Below the pieces are notes generated by a model that was given only the letters and a program-made list of their open reading frames with translations, searched no databases and was not told where the DNA came from. A stretch of 35,843 nucleotides of DNA from a virus. The position numbers were made by a program, and so were the translations under genes. The stretch covers positions 1 to 35,843 of the IMG/VR virus record IMGVR_UViG_3300042890_002086. One strand, written 5' to 3'. Shown here one piece after another: positions 6,032-14,487 of the stretch. Position 1 is the first letter of the stretch; every line of letters begins with the position of its first letter.

Positions 6032-6063
6032 TCCTATCGGAGCGGCTGCCGGCGGGGCGCTTC

Positions 6064-6906
6064 GTGCGCCTCGAGGTGCCGTGCGCGCCGATGCTGCCGT
6101 GTAACCCGTCGGTGGCGGTCGGCCCGGGCGGGGAGCTGCGGTGCCTCATCCGCGCCGTGAACTACGAGCTCGGCGAGACGGACGGGATCTGGTTCCGGGA
6201 CGACCCGGGGCCGGATACGGTCAACTACATCGCCGACCTTGGCGATGACTTGTCGCTGGCGCGGGTCGAGCGCGTGGACGACGCCTCGCAGCGGATCTCG
6301 CGGCTGCCGTGCCGTGACGGCCTCGAGGACGGGCGGCTGTTCTGGTACCGCGGCCGGTGGCGCTTTACGGCATCGGGGCTGCACCACGGCCCCCGGGTGC
6401 GCACGACGATGGCGCTCTGCGCCCTGGACGGTTGCCTGGTAGACGAGCTTGAGTTCCTGCACAGCCCGCACGCCCGGGAGATGGAGAAGAACTGGATGCC
6501 GCGCGCCGACGGCGACCGGCTCTCGTTCGTGTACTCGCACCACCCGGCCGAGTCGTACCAGCTGCTGCCGGCGCGGGAGAAACTCTGCTTCGAGTCGTTC
6601 CCTGAGCTTGGCGGCTGGTCCGGCGGCTCGCAGATCATCCGCCACGGCGACGCCTGGGTCGGGGTGGTACACCAGCGGCGCAAGGAGCGCGGGAGGGTGT
6701 ACTACGCGCACCGCTTCGTGCGCTACGACGACAAGCTGATGCCGGCGCACGCCGGGCGGGAGTTTTACTTCCGCGGCGCGCAGGTCGAGTTCTGCGCCGG
6801 GCTCGCCGAGCACGGCGGCGGGTTCGTGCTCTCGTTCGGGATAAAGGACCGCGAGGCGTGGCTGGTGCGCCTTACGCCGGCCGAGGTTGGCGCCCTTTTG
6901 GCCTGA
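6064..6906 (+). CDS. Beta-propeller glycosidase/phosphorylase-like protein, about 280 aa
   Basis: The sequence has the repeating pattern of a five-bladed propeller as in GH43/GH130/GH32-like enzymes: LEDGRLFWYRGRWRF, then EKNWMPRADGDRLSFVY, then GGSQIIRHGDAWVGVVHQ, then YYAHRFVRYD and finally FCAGLAEHGGGFVLSFGIKDREAWLV. Acidic residues in EDGRLF and EKNW lie where catalytic or sugar-binding residues occur in such enzymes, but I cannot identify a catalytic pair with certainty. Together with the preceding methyltransferase and glycosyltransferase it completes a glycan cassette. Start is uncertain: GTG 6064 is the first reasonable in-frame start after the upstream small gene stops; the frame is open back to GTG 5890. 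Substrate is unknown. Confidence 0.6.
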   Translation: MRLEVPCAPMLPCNPSVAVGPGGELRCLIRAVNYELGETDGIWFRDDPGPDTVNYIADLGDDLSLARVERVDDASQRISRLPCRDGLEDGRLFWYRGRWRFTASGLHHGPRVRTTMALCALDGCLVDELEFLHSPHAREMEKNWMPRADGDRLSFVYSHHPAESYQLLPAREKLCFESFPELGGWSGGSQIIRHGDAWVGVVHQRRKERGRVYYAHRFVRYDDKLMPAHAGREFYFRGAQVEFCAGLAEHGGGFVLSFGIKDREAWLVRLTPAEVGALLA

Positions 6907-6926
6907 AAATGGGAATAGGCTAGAAC
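6898..6926 (+). promoter_or_regulatory. Candidate sigma70-type promoter before portal
   Basis: TTGGCC (6898-6903), a 17-base spacer and TAGAAC (6921-6926) lie in the short gap before the portal gene. The -10 region is part of AGGCTAGA, also seen before the metallopeptidase gene at 28123-28130. The placement in a noncoding gap supports it, but the match to consensus is moderate. Confidence 0.4.
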
Positions 6927-6945
6927 CGGCACGGGTGGCGATTCC

Positions 6946-9144
6946 ATGTATGGCGAAAACGGGTCCCTGATCGAGCAGAGCGAGCAGTCCCTTGGGCTCG
7001 TGGAGCCCATGGACGACGCCGACCTCGAGGCGCTGGTCGGCGGCGAGCTGACCGACGCCACCTCGTTTATCGACGCGGAGCTCTCCCCGGTCCGCGCGCG
7101 CGCCATCCAGTACTACCGCGGCGAGCCCTTCGGCAACGAGGAGGAGGGTCGCTCGCAGGTCGTCTCGACCGACGTGCGCGACACCATAAACGGCATCATG
7201 CCGTCGCTGATGAAGGTCTTTTTCGGCTCGAAGAAGATTGTCCAGTTCGCGCCGCGCAACCCGGAAGACGTGGCGTCCGCCGAGCAGGCGACCGACTACA
7301 TCAACCATATCTTCCAGAACGACAACAACGGCTTCCTAGTCTGCTACTCGGTCTTCAAGGACGCCCTGCGCGGCGCGCTCGGCATCGCCAAGTACGTCTG
7401 GGAGGAGCGGGTCGAGGTCAAGACCGAGTACTTCACCGGGCTCGATGACTCGGCGCTGACGGTGCTGCTCTCGGAGCCGGACGTGGTGGGGAGCGCCATC
7501 TCGTCGATGGACGACCCGTCGTACCAGCCGCCGGTGGACCCGATGACGGGCGCGCCGGTGGTGGACCCGATGACGGGCCTGCCGCCGCCGGCGCCGCAGA
7601 TCTACTCGGTCGAGCTCAAGCGCGAGGCCAAGAACGGCCGGGTGCGCATCGAGGCGATCCCGCCCGAGGAGTTCCTGATCGACCGCCGCGCGCGCTCCGT
7701 CGAGGACGCGACCCTGGTCGCGCACCGGCGGATGATGCGCGTCTCTGACCTTGTGGCGCTCGGCTACGACAAGGATGAGGTCGAGGCGCAGATGGGCGTC
7801 TACGAGCTCGACACGAACGACGAGTACCTGGCGCGCAACCCCTACGCCCAGTCCTATGGCCCGGGCGGCACGCAGGACGACAAGCGCGTGCTCTACTGCG
7901 AGGCCTACATCCGGGTCGATTACGACCGGGACGGCATCTCGGAGCTGCGCAAGATTTGCACCATCGGCCCGAGCTACAAGATGGTGATGAACGAGCCGTG
8001 CTCGCACTCGCCGTTTGCGCTCTTCTGCCCGGACCCGGAGCCGCACGCGCTCATCGGGCTCTCCATGTTCGACATGACCGCCGACCTGCAGAAGATCAAG
8101 TCGGCGATCATGCGCAACATGCTCGACTCTCTGTCGCTCGCCATCCACCCGCGGGTGGGCGTGGTCGAGGGGCAGGTCAACATGGACGACGTGCTGAACA
8201 CCGAGGTGGGCGGCGTCATCCGTATGCGACAGGCCGGCGCGGTTCAGCCGTTCGCCGTGCCGTTCGTCGGCCAGGCCGCCTTCCCGATGCTTGGGTATCT
8301 CGACGAGGTACGCGAGACCCGCACCGGCATGAGCAAGGCCTCGATGGGCCTCGACGCCGACGCACTCCAGAGCACCACCCGCGCGGCGGTAGCCGCGACG
8401 GTAAGCGCAGCGCAGCAGCACCTTGAGCTGATCGCCCGGATTTTCTCCGAAACCGGGATGCGCGCCCTGTTCAAGGGCATTCTCAAGCTCGTCGTAGAAA
8501 ATCAGGACCGAGCGCGGGTGGTGCGCCTTCGCAATCAGTGGGTGCCTATTGACCCGCGGTCTTGGAACGCCGACATGGACGTCGAGGTGGACGTCGCCCT
8601 CGGCGGCGGCACCGAGGAGCAGCAGGTCTCTGTGCTGACCTCCATCGCCCAGAAGCAGGAGCAGATCCTGCAGACGATGGGGCCGCAGAACCCGCTCGTG
8701 ACGCCGCAGCAGTACCGGAACACGCTCGCGCGTCTGGTGCAGGCCTCTGGCTTCAAGAACGCCGACGAGTTCTTCTCGAACCCGTCGCTGATGCCGCCGC
8801 AGCCGCCCCCGCCGCCCCCGCCGCCTGACCCGGCGATGATCTTGGCCGAGGTGGAGCGCCAGAAGATCATGGCGGACATCCAGAACAAGCAGGCGGAGCT
8901 GGAGCTCAAGCGCCAGCAGATGCTGCTCGAGGATGACCGCGCGCGCGACAAGCAAGAGGCGGAGATGATGCTGCGCGCCTACGAGATCCAGCTGAAGAGC
9001 GGCACGGCGGTGGACGTCGAGAGCATCAAGGCGATGATGGCCGAGCCGCGCGTGGCGAGCCCGAGCGTGCAGCGCCCGGTGGTGCCGGAGATTGTCCCGT
9101 TTGAGCCGCCGCCGGTTGCGCCGATGGCGCCGCCGGTTGGGTGA
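6946..9144 (+). CDS. Portal protein, 732 aa
   Basis: The dodecameric channel at the head vertex through which DNA enters and leaves. The N-terminal part, with a helix followed by YYRGEPFGNEEEGRSQVVSTDVRDTI and then GIMPSLMKVFFGSKKIVQF, is typical of P22-type and SU10-type podovirus portals, as is the large size. Residues about 190-225 hold a repeated Pro-rich insertion with two DPMTG(A/L)P units. The C-terminal region has a run of eight prolines (about residue 625) followed by a long charged coiled coil (MADIQNKQAELELKRQQMLL) and a proline-rich tail, which would form the barrel extending into the head. It starts at ATG 6946 with a weak GGGTGG ribosome site and possibly its own promoter. Confidence 0.9.
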   Translation: MYGENGSLIEQSEQSLGLVEPMDDADLEALVGGELTDATSFIDAELSPVRARAIQYYRGEPFGNEEEGRSQVVSTDVRDTINGIMPSLMKVFFGSKKIVQFAPRNPEDVASAEQATDYINHIFQNDNNGFLVCYSVFKDALRGALGIAKYVWEERVEVKTEYFTGLDDSALTVLLSEPDVVGSAISSMDDPSYQPPVDPMTGAPVVDPMTGLPPPAPQIYSVELKREAKNGRVRIEAIPPEEFLIDRRARSVEDATLVAHRRMMRVSDLVALGYDKDEVEAQMGVYELDTNDEYLARNPYAQSYGPGGTQDDKRVLYCEAYIRVDYDRDGISELRKICTIGPSYKMVMNEPCSHSPFALFCPDPEPHALIGLSMFDMTADLQKIKSAIMRNMLDSLSLAIHPRVGVVEGQVNMDDVLNTEVGGVIRMRQAGAVQPFAVPFVGQAAFPMLGYLDEVRETRTGMSKASMGLDADALQSTTRAAVAATVSAAQQHLELIARIFSETGMRALFKGILKLVVENQDRARVVRLRNQWVPIDPRSWNADMDVEVDVALGGGTEEQQVSVLTSIAQKQEQILQTMGPQNPLVTPQQYRNTLARLVQASGFKNADEFFSNPSLMPPQPPPPPPPPDPAMILAEVERQKIMADIQNKQAELELKRQQMLLEDDRARDKQEAEMMLRAYEIQLKSGTAVDVESIKAMMAEPRVASPSVQRPVVPEIVPFEPPPVAPMAPPVG

Positions 9145-9150
9145 TGGGCG

Positions 9151-10500
9151 ATGCAGGAGCTGATTGTCCCGGCGCCGCCTAACCCTAACCTGGCGCCGCA
9201 GGCATACTTCCCGCAGTACCACAACCAGCTCAACAACCAGTTGAGGCTCTACCTCAACACCCTGGCGAGCAACCAGCGCGAGATCGTCGAATTCATCAAC
9301 AGCCTGACGAACTTGAACCTACTAAGCAAAAACAACTTCGACGCATTCGGGCGCCTTCGCGTCTCGCAGCCGTTCACGCTGTTTGACAGCCAGAACCGCT
9401 ACGCGGCGGACCCGTCGTTCGACACGGCGCTGACGGGCTCGGGGACCTCGACGTTCCTCACCAACGAGTCGGCGGTGAGCCTCGCCGTGACCACGGCGTC
9501 GGGCGACAAGGTGATTCGGCAGACGAAGCGGTACTTCCCGTACCAGCCTGGGAAGAGCCTGTTGGTGCTTTCGACCTTCGTGATGGCCGCGGCAAAGACC
9601 GGCCTGCGGCAGCGGGTCGGATACTTCGACGCCAACAACGGGGTCTTCCTGCAGCGCAACGGGACTGAGCTCTCGTTGATCATCCGCACCTACACCGGCG
9701 GATCTGCCGACGACACCCGAAAGGTGGTCCAGTCTGCATGGAACGGCGACAAGCTCGACGGCAGCGGCGCGAGCGGCATCACGCTCGACACCACCAAGGC
9801 GCAGATCATGTTCGTTGACTTCGAGTGGCTCGGCGTGGGGTCGGTGCGTGTCGGGTTCGTCATCGACGGCCAGTACATCACGGCGCACACGTTCGACAAC
9901 GCCAACGAGGTGACGTCGGTCTATATGCAGACCGCGACGCTGCCGCTGCGAATCGAGATCGAGAACACGGCCGCGACCGCGAGCAGCTCGAGCATGAAGC
10001 AGATATGCTCGACGGTGATTTCTGAGGGCGGCTACGAGCAGACCTCCATCGAGCGCGTGGCCCGAAGGTCCACGACGCTCACCGGAATCGGGACATCGTT
10101 CGTGCCGCTGGTGTCTATCCGGCTCGCGTCGGATTCTCTCGGGGCGGTGATTTTGCCAAAGCAGGTGCGCGTGCTTCCGATCGCCAACGGCGAGTACGAG
10201 ATAGTGCTGGTCAGGAACGCGACGCTCACCGGCGCGTCCTACGATACGACGACCTTTGCCAGCGTGGACTTTGATGTGACCGCGACCGCCATGTCTGGCG
10301 GGGACATCGTGCTGAATGAATACGCCACGGCGACCAACCAAGCCGGCGCGCAGGCGCAGAACGATTTGGTTTATAACTTCGATATGCAACTCGGCGCGAC
10401 CATCGCCGGGACGAGTGATGTCTACACGGTCGCCGTCAGAGTCTTGAGCGGCACCGGGTCTGCCATCGGTTCATTGGCCTTTTATGACTTGTCGGAATAG
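9151..10500 (+). CDS. Virion structural protein, beta-rich, 449 aa
   Basis: A conserved type of phage structural protein. An N-terminal helical, Asn-rich region (YHNQLNNQLRLYLNTLASNQ) is followed by FDAFGRLRVSQPFTLFDSQ and then a beta-rich body with LRQRVGYFD, GVFLQRNG and FEWLGVGSVRVGFVIDGQY, a pattern I associate with structural proteins of marine and freshwater tailed phages. The body resembles a jelly-roll or lectin-like domain. Directly following portal, it may be a head or neck fibre or a decoration protein anchored through its N-terminus. The precise role is inferred only from position and fold impression. Confidence 0.6.
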   Translation: MQELIVPAPPNPNLAPQAYFPQYHNQLNNQLRLYLNTLASNQREIVEFINSLTNLNLLSKNNFDAFGRLRVSQPFTLFDSQNRYAADPSFDTALTGSGTSTFLTNESAVSLAVTTASGDKVIRQTKRYFPYQPGKSLLVLSTFVMAAAKTGLRQRVGYFDANNGVFLQRNGTELSLIIRTYTGGSADDTRKVVQSAWNGDKLDGSGASGITLDTTKAQIMFVDFEWLGVGSVRVGFVIDGQYITAHTFDNANEVTSVYMQTATLPLRIEIENTAATASSSSMKQICSTVISEGGYEQTSIERVARRSTTLTGIGTSFVPLVSIRLASDSLGAVILPKQVRVLPIANGEYEIVLVRNATLTGASYDTTTFASVDFDVTATAMSGGDIVLNEYATATNQAGAQAQNDLVYNFDMQLGATIAGTSDVYTVAVRVLSGTGSAIGSLAFYDLSE

Positions 10501-10507
10501 GTGACGC

Positions 10508-11509
10508 ATGAGTAACGCATTCATGGGGCAGCGCCAGTCGGCCTCGCCGTTTGGCTTCGGCGGCTACAGCGGCGGCATGGGGTTGAGGCAGGACTACGGG
10601 CCATCATTTGCCGGGCGATTTACTGACTACATGGGTAGTAGCTATGGCGGCGGAATGGGCGGATACAACCCGTTCGGCGGCGGCGGCTATGGCACGCAAT
10701 TCGGCGACTATGACATGAGCGGCTACGGCGGCGGCGGCTTCGGCGGCTACGGCGGCGGGATGCGCGCGCCGGCCTACGAGCCGACCATCAACGACGCATT
10801 CTCACGCTACTTCTCGCAGCAGTACTATGGCGGTCCTGCCTTCGACCCGTTCGCGGCGACGTCGTTCTTCGGCGGCGGCTTCGGCGGCGGATTCGGCTTC
10901 GGCGGCGGTGGTCGCCGTGGCGGCGGGATGGGCGGCCGGATGCGCCGACGGCGGCAGATGTTCGAGGACCTCTTCCAGCCGGAGCAGCCGCCTCAGCCGC
11001 AGCCGCAGCCGATGCCGGTCGAGGACACACGCGCGCGGATTCAGCCGATGCCGATTGGCGGCGGCGCTTTCCAGCCGGGCGGCGGCGGGCAGCGCATCGA
11101 GATGGGGCCGGTCACGCCGCAGCCCGATTTGATGATGCGCCCCGATGTGATGCCGCAGCCGTACATGGGGGGCTTTTCGTTCCCTTTTGATCAAGCCCTG
11201 CCGGCCAAGAGCGAGGCGCCGTCGGCGCCTGCCGTGCAGGGTTTTGATTCCATCATGCCGGTGCAGATGCAGGACACGCCGGTGCAGTCGGCTCCGGCGT
11301 ATGCGCCAGCGCCGTACATTCCACCCGCTCCGTCCTACATGGAGCCAATGCAGTACACCCCGCCCGCTCCGTCCTATGCGGAGCCAATCCAGTACATTCC
11401 GCCTGCTCCGTCCTATATGGAGCCGGAGCAGTACATCCCGCTCAACATAGCGCCGAGGTTTTCCCCGTTCGCCCGCAGCAGCCGGGAGATGCTTGAGTTA
11501 GACTTCTGA
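10508..11509 (+). CDS. Low-complexity Gly/Tyr/Pro-rich protein with 13-aa repeats, 333 aa
   Basis: The first half is dominated by Gly with Tyr and Phe (for example YGGGGFGGYGGGM), broken by a short ordered segment (NDAFSRYFSQQYY), and ends in a basic patch RRGGGMGGRMRRRRQ. The second half is Pro/Gln/Met-rich and carries three tandem 13-residue repeats of the form Y(I/T)PPAPSY(M/A)EP(M/I/E)Q, encoded at 11315-11431. No folded domain is visible. Start ATG 10508 has AGGTGACGC upstream. Low-complexity Gly-Tyr sequences with an Arg patch can be disordered, adhesive or condensate-forming. Its place between a structural protein and small basic proteins suggests a virion or assembly role, but function is unknown. 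Confidence 0.7.
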   Translation: MSNAFMGQRQSASPFGFGGYSGGMGLRQDYGPSFAGRFTDYMGSSYGGGMGGYNPFGGGGYGTQFGDYDMSGYGGGGFGGYGGGMRAPAYEPTINDAFSRYFSQQYYGGPAFDPFAATSFFGGGFGGGFGFGGGGRRGGGMGGRMRRRRQMFEDLFQPEQPPQPQPQPMPVEDTRARIQPMPIGGGAFQPGGGGQRIEMGPVTPQPDLMMRPDVMPQPYMGGFSFPFDQALPAKSEAPSAPAVQGFDSIMPVQMQDTPVQSAPAYAPAPYIPPAPSYMEPMQYTPPAPSYAEPIQYIPPAPSYMEPEQYIPLNIAPRFSPFARSSREMLELDF

Positions 11510-11537
11510 CGATTTTTTAACACAAGAGGTTCATGCC

Positions 11538-11687
11538 ATGAAGCCCGGACTCTATGCCAACATAAACGCCAAGCGCGCGCGGATCGCCGCCGGCAGCGGC
11601 GAGAAGATGCGCAAGCCTGGCGCCAAGGGCGCTCCGACCGCCGCGGCCTTCAAGGCCTCGAAGAAGACGGCGAAGAAGCGCGGGTGA
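11538..11687 (+). CDS. Small basic phage protein, 49 aa
   Basis: MKPGLYANINAKRARIAAG opens this very basic protein, followed by SGEKMRKPGAKGAPT and a lysine-rich tail. I recognise this as a recurring small protein type in tailed phages, always near the head genes and beside other short basic proteins; no function is known to me. AGAGG lies ten bases before the ATG, and the stop overlaps the GTG of the next gene. The charge suggests binding to DNA or to an acidic scaffold. Confidence 0.7.
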   Translation: MKPGLYANINAKRARIAAGSGEKMRKPGAKGAPTAAAFKASKKTAKKRG

Positions 11688-12013
11688 AGACGCCGGCGTG
11701 GCAGCGCGCCGCCGGGAAAAACCCGCGCGGCGGATTGAATGCCAAGGGGCGCGCGTCGTACAAGGCGCAGACCGGCGGCACGCTGAAGGCGCCCGTCAAG
11801 GGAGCGCCTGATTCTCCGCAGGAGATGCGCCGCAAGGGTTCGTTCCTGACGCGCATGGGCTCGATGCCCGGGCTTCTGGTGGACGAGCAGGGCGACAAGA
11901 CGCGCCTCAAGTTAAGCCTTGAGGCGTGGGGGCACCGTGGAGACAAGGCCAGCGCCGTCGCCAAGGGGCGGCGGTTGTTGGACCGATACCGAAAGCAGAA
12001 GGAGAACCGCTGA
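11684..12013 (+). CDS. DUF6321-like protein, 109 aa
   Basis: The pattern PAWQRAAGKNPRGGLNAKGRASYKAQTGG, followed by LKAPV, GSFLTRM, a central acidic segment and a helical C-terminus (LEAWGHRGDKASAVAKGRRLLDRYRK), fits the DUF6321 phage protein family as I remember it. Proteins of this group occur next to head genes and have no established function. The GTG start overlaps the previous stop. Being strongly basic and Gly-rich in its first half, it could bind packaged DNA or be a minor virion component. Confidence 0.65.
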   Translation: MKTPAWQRAAGKNPRGGLNAKGRASYKAQTGGTLKAPVKGAPDSPQEMRRKGSFLTRMGSMPGLLVDEQGDKTRLKLSLEAWGHRGDKASAVAKGRRLLDRYRKQKENR

Positions 12014-12192
12014 TGCCTAGCAAGTCCGCCAAGCAAGCCCGCCTCATGGCCGCCGCCGCGCACTCCAAGGAGTTCGCCAAGAAGGTGGGCGTGCCGATGA
12101 AGGTCGCCAAGGAGTTCAACAAGGCCGACAAGGGCGGCAAGCTCTTGAAGCGCGCCATGAAGAACCGCCCCAAGAGCGGGCTTCTGGCTTGA
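12013..12192 (+). CDS. Small basic helical phage protein, 59 aa
   Basis: Begins MPSKSAKQARLMAAAAHSKEF and continues with KKVGVPMKVAKEFNKADKGG, a sequence type widespread as short hypothetical proteins in phages and prophages, often adjacent to the two basic proteins seen just upstream. Two amphipathic helices separated by GVP are likely. The ATG overlaps the upstream stop (TGATG). Function is unknown; the conserved trio of short basic proteins before scaffold suggests a role in head assembly. Confidence 0.7.
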   Translation: MPSKSAKQARLMAAAAHSKEFAKKVGVPMKVAKEFNKADKGGKLLKRAMKNRPKSGLLA

Positions 12193-12458
12193 GCGAGCGC
12201 AACCCGTACATCGACGCCGGCAAGGGGGTGCAGGCCAAGGAGCTGCTCGAGAACCCCATCATGGCCGAGGCCTTCGCCGAGCTCGAGCGTAGGTACATGG
12301 AAGCCTGGCGGCAGAGCAAGCCCGCCGACCAGGAGGAGCGCGAGCGTCTGTGGCTCGCGGTCGGAATCCTGGCCGAGATCCAGCGCCACCTGCGGGTGGT
12401 GATTGACAATGGCGTGATTGCGAACCGGGACATCGACAAGATTTCCGGTAGAAAGTGA
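12189..12458 (+). CDS. Hypothetical helical protein before scaffold, 89 aa
   Basis: Starts at TTG 12189, overlapping the upstream stop, and reads MSERNPYIDAGKGVQAKELLENP followed by long amphipathic helices (AFAELERRYMEAWRQ and ERLWLAVGILAEIQRHL). The helix-rich, charged pattern without cysteines or membrane segments is common for small phage structural or chaperone-like proteins encoded beside scaffold genes. Its stop overlaps the GTG of the scaffold gene. No specific family is recognised. Confidence 0.65.
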   Translation: MSERNPYIDAGKGVQAKELLENPIMAEAFAELERRYMEAWRQSKPADQEERERLWLAVGILAEIQRHLRVVIDNGVIANRDIDKISGRK

Positions 12459-13438
12459 ATAATGGATTCATGAGCACTACCGGCACGGGTACACCCCCGG
12501 GAAACGTACAGTCCACGCATGATGTCTTCGAGCAAATGCTCGCCGCCGAGGAAGGCGAAAACGAGCAGGTCGAAGCGGAAGGCGTGGTGGAAGATGAGCC
12601 CGAGTTAGCGGCAAGCGAGTCCGCCGACGAGGGCGAGCAGACCGAAGGCGAGGAGGATGCCGAAGAGGCGCCCCAGCCGGGCCAGACATTCCGCGTCAAG
12701 GTTGACGGGGAAGAAGTCGATGTCCCGCTGGATGAGCTGCTGAAGGGTTACTCCCGCACCGCGGATTACACGCGCAAGACGCAGGCGATCGCTGAGGCCC
12801 GGAAACAGGCACAGCAAGAGTCTGCCCTGGCGCGGGAAGAGCGGCAACGGTATGCGCAGACCTTGGCAGCCCTGGAGGGCACGCTCAAGTCGCTGCAACC
12901 GCCCGAGGTTGACTGGGAGAGGCTCTACGCCGAGAACCCGGTCGAGTGGGTGAGACAGCGCGAGCTAGTGCGGTCCAGGCAAGAGCAGGCGGCATGGGTC
13001 CAGTCCCAGAAGCAGGCTCTGGTGGAGCAGCAGCAGGCGGAAGAGAGAGCGGAGGCCGAGAAGACCCTCGAGTCCGAACGCAGCAAGCTCTTGGAGGCCA
13101 TGCCAGAGTGGCGCGACGCTGACAAGGCGCGCGCCGAGAAGGCGAAGATCGTCGAATATGCCACCGAAAGACTCGGCTTTACGGTCGAGGAGATTTCGGA
13201 CATCTACGACGCCCGGGCCGTCCTGGCGCTGCGCAAGGCAATGATGTTCGACCAGCTGATGAGCAAACGCGATCAGATGCGTCCGCAGATCATCCAGAAG
13301 GCCAAGCCCATGAGGGCCGGGGCCGCCTCCACGCCGCAGTCGTCCAAGGTCGTCGCATCGAAGGCCGCTTTTTCAAGACTCGCAAATAGTGGCAGCACGC
13401 GCGACGCGGCTGTCGTGTTTGAACAATTCTTGGAGTAA
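12455..13438 (+). CDS. Capsid scaffolding protein, 327 aa
   Basis: A very acidic N-terminus (residues 30-75, runs of Glu and Asp) leads to FRVKVDGEEVDVPLDELLKGYSR and TADYTRKTQ, a signature of phage scaffolds encoded just before the capsid gene. A long, highly charged coiled coil follows (about 110-220, rich in Gln, Ala, Arg and Glu), and the C-terminus is basic, as needed to bind the capsid shell. Scaffold directs prohead assembly and leaves before packaging. The GTG 12455 overlaps the previous stop; ATG 12470 is an alternative start. The capsid gene starts six bases after the stop. Confidence 0.85.
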   Translation: MNNGFMSTTGTGTPPGNVQSTHDVFEQMLAAEEGENEQVEAEGVVEDEPELAASESADEGEQTEGEEDAEEAPQPGQTFRVKVDGEEVDVPLDELLKGYSRTADYTRKTQAIAEARKQAQQESALAREERQRYAQTLAALEGTLKSLQPPEVDWERLYAENPVEWVRQRELVRSRQEQAAWVQSQKQALVEQQQAEERAEAEKTLESERSKLLEAMPEWRDADKARAEKAKIVEYATERLGFTVEEISDIYDARAVLALRKAMMFDQLMSKRDQMRPQIIQKAKPMRAGAASTPQSSKVVASKAAFSRLANSGSTRDAAVVFEQFLE

Positions 13439-13444
13439 CTTCTA

Positions 13445-14425
13445 ATGTCCCAGACCAGCAATACGTTCGATACCTTCAACGCAAAAGGTATCCGTGAGTC
13501 CCTCTCGAATGTGATCTACAACATCTCGCCGGAAGAGACGCCGTTCATGTCGAACGTCGGCCGCGAGAACGTGAAGAACACCTACTTCGAGTGGCAGACC
13601 GATTCGCTCGCCGCCGCCAGCACCACGAACGCGCAGGTGGAAGGCGACGACATCACGACCTTCGACTCGACCGCCGCGACCGTCCGCCTCGGCAACTACA
13701 CCCAGATCAGCAACAAGACGCTGCTCATCTCGGGCACCCTCGAGTCGGTGGACAAGGCCGGCCGCCGTTCGGAGCTCGCCTACCAGCTCGCCAAGCGCTC
13801 GGCTGAGATCAAGCGCGACATGGAGAGCATCTGCCTCACCAACCAGGCGGCCGCGGCCGGCTCGGCTGGCGTGAGCACGGCGCTTCGCAAGACGGGTTCG
13901 CTGTTGGCCTTCCTCAAGACCAACACCGACAAGGGCACGGGCGGCGCCGATCCGGTGTACACCTCGTCCCCGACGGCGACCCGCACCGACGCGACCGCCG
14001 CCAACCTGCGCACGTTCACGGAAGAAATCCTCAAGTCGGTCATCCAGAAGGTCTGGGCGTCCGGCGGCACCCCCAAGGTGCTGATGGTTGGCCCGGTGAA
14101 CAAGGCGCGCGTGTCGGGCTTTGCCGGCATCGCGGAGATCCGCCGCGAGGTGACGGGCAACCGCCAGGCGACCATCATCGGCGCGGCCGATGTCTACGTT
14201 TCCGACTTCGGCAGCGTGAACGTGGTCCCGAACCGGTTCCAGCGTGAGCGTGACGCCTTCGTGCTCGACCCTGAGTACGCGGCCGTTTCGTTCCTGCGCC
14301 CGTTCAGCACGGTGCAGCTCGCCAAGACGGGCGACGCCGAGAAGCGGATGCTGGTGGTCGAGTGGGGCCTCAAGGTCAACACCGAGGCCGCGCACGGCCT
14401 CGCGGCTGACCTCACCACGACCTAA
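13445..14425 (+). CDS. Major capsid protein, SU10 / DUF5309-like, 326 aa
   Basis: HK97-fold capsid protein of the type found in phage SU10 and many uncultured phages (DUF5309). Diagnostic stretches are the N-terminal NVIYNISPEETPFMSNVGR, the segment YFEWQTDSLAAA and the later QISNKTLLISGTLESVDKAGR. The C-terminal domain shows TPKVLMVGPVNKARV and DFGSVNVVPNRF, then FLRPFSTVQLAKTGD. Length is normal. GGAG about ten bases upstream of ATG 13445 is the ribosome site. A strong hairpin follows 12 bases after the stop, consistent with the high expression of capsid genes. Confidence 0.9.
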   Translation: MSQTSNTFDTFNAKGIRESLSNVIYNISPEETPFMSNVGRENVKNTYFEWQTDSLAAASTTNAQVEGDDITTFDSTAATVRLGNYTQISNKTLLISGTLESVDKAGRRSELAYQLAKRSAEIKRDMESICLTNQAAAAGSAGVSTALRKTGSLLAFLKTNTDKGTGGADPVYTSSPTATRTDATAANLRTFTEEILKSVIQKVWASGGTPKVLMVGPVNKARVSGFAGIAEIRREVTGNRQATIIGAADVYVSDFGSVNVVPNRFQRERDAFVLDPEYAAVSFLRPFSTVQLAKTGDAEKRMLVVEWGLKVNTEAAHGLAADLTTT

Positions 14426-14437
14426 TCGGGTGATGTA

Positions 14438-14478
14438 AACTCGGGGGCGCCGGTAATAGTGCCGGCGCCCCTTGAGTT
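14438..14478 (+). terminator. Strong hairpin after the capsid gene
   Basis: GGGGCGCCGG (14444-14453) pairs perfectly with CCGGCGCCCC (14462-14471) over an 8-nt loop, and outer AACTC (14438-14442) pairs with GAGTT (14474-14478). It is placed directly after the major capsid gene, a common site for terminators. There is no uridine run, so termination may be partial or the hairpin may stabilise the 3' end of the capsid transcript. Confidence 0.65.
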
Positions 14479-14487
14479 GAGGTGAAC

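Noticed and set aside
5890-6063. Extending the propeller protein back to GTG 5890
   Set aside because: This would overlap the 45-aa frame that has its own ribosome site, and the extra residues are Ala/Arg-rich without the family pattern. It cannot be fully excluded.
7336-9222. A 628-aa reading frame on the minus strand opposite the portal gene
   Set aside because: It is an Arg/His-rich shadow caused by high GC at third codon positions, has no ribosome site or domain pattern, and lies opposite a well supported portal gene. Similar long minus-strand frames at 6034-7308, 22764-23786 and 26198-27349 are rejected for the same reason.
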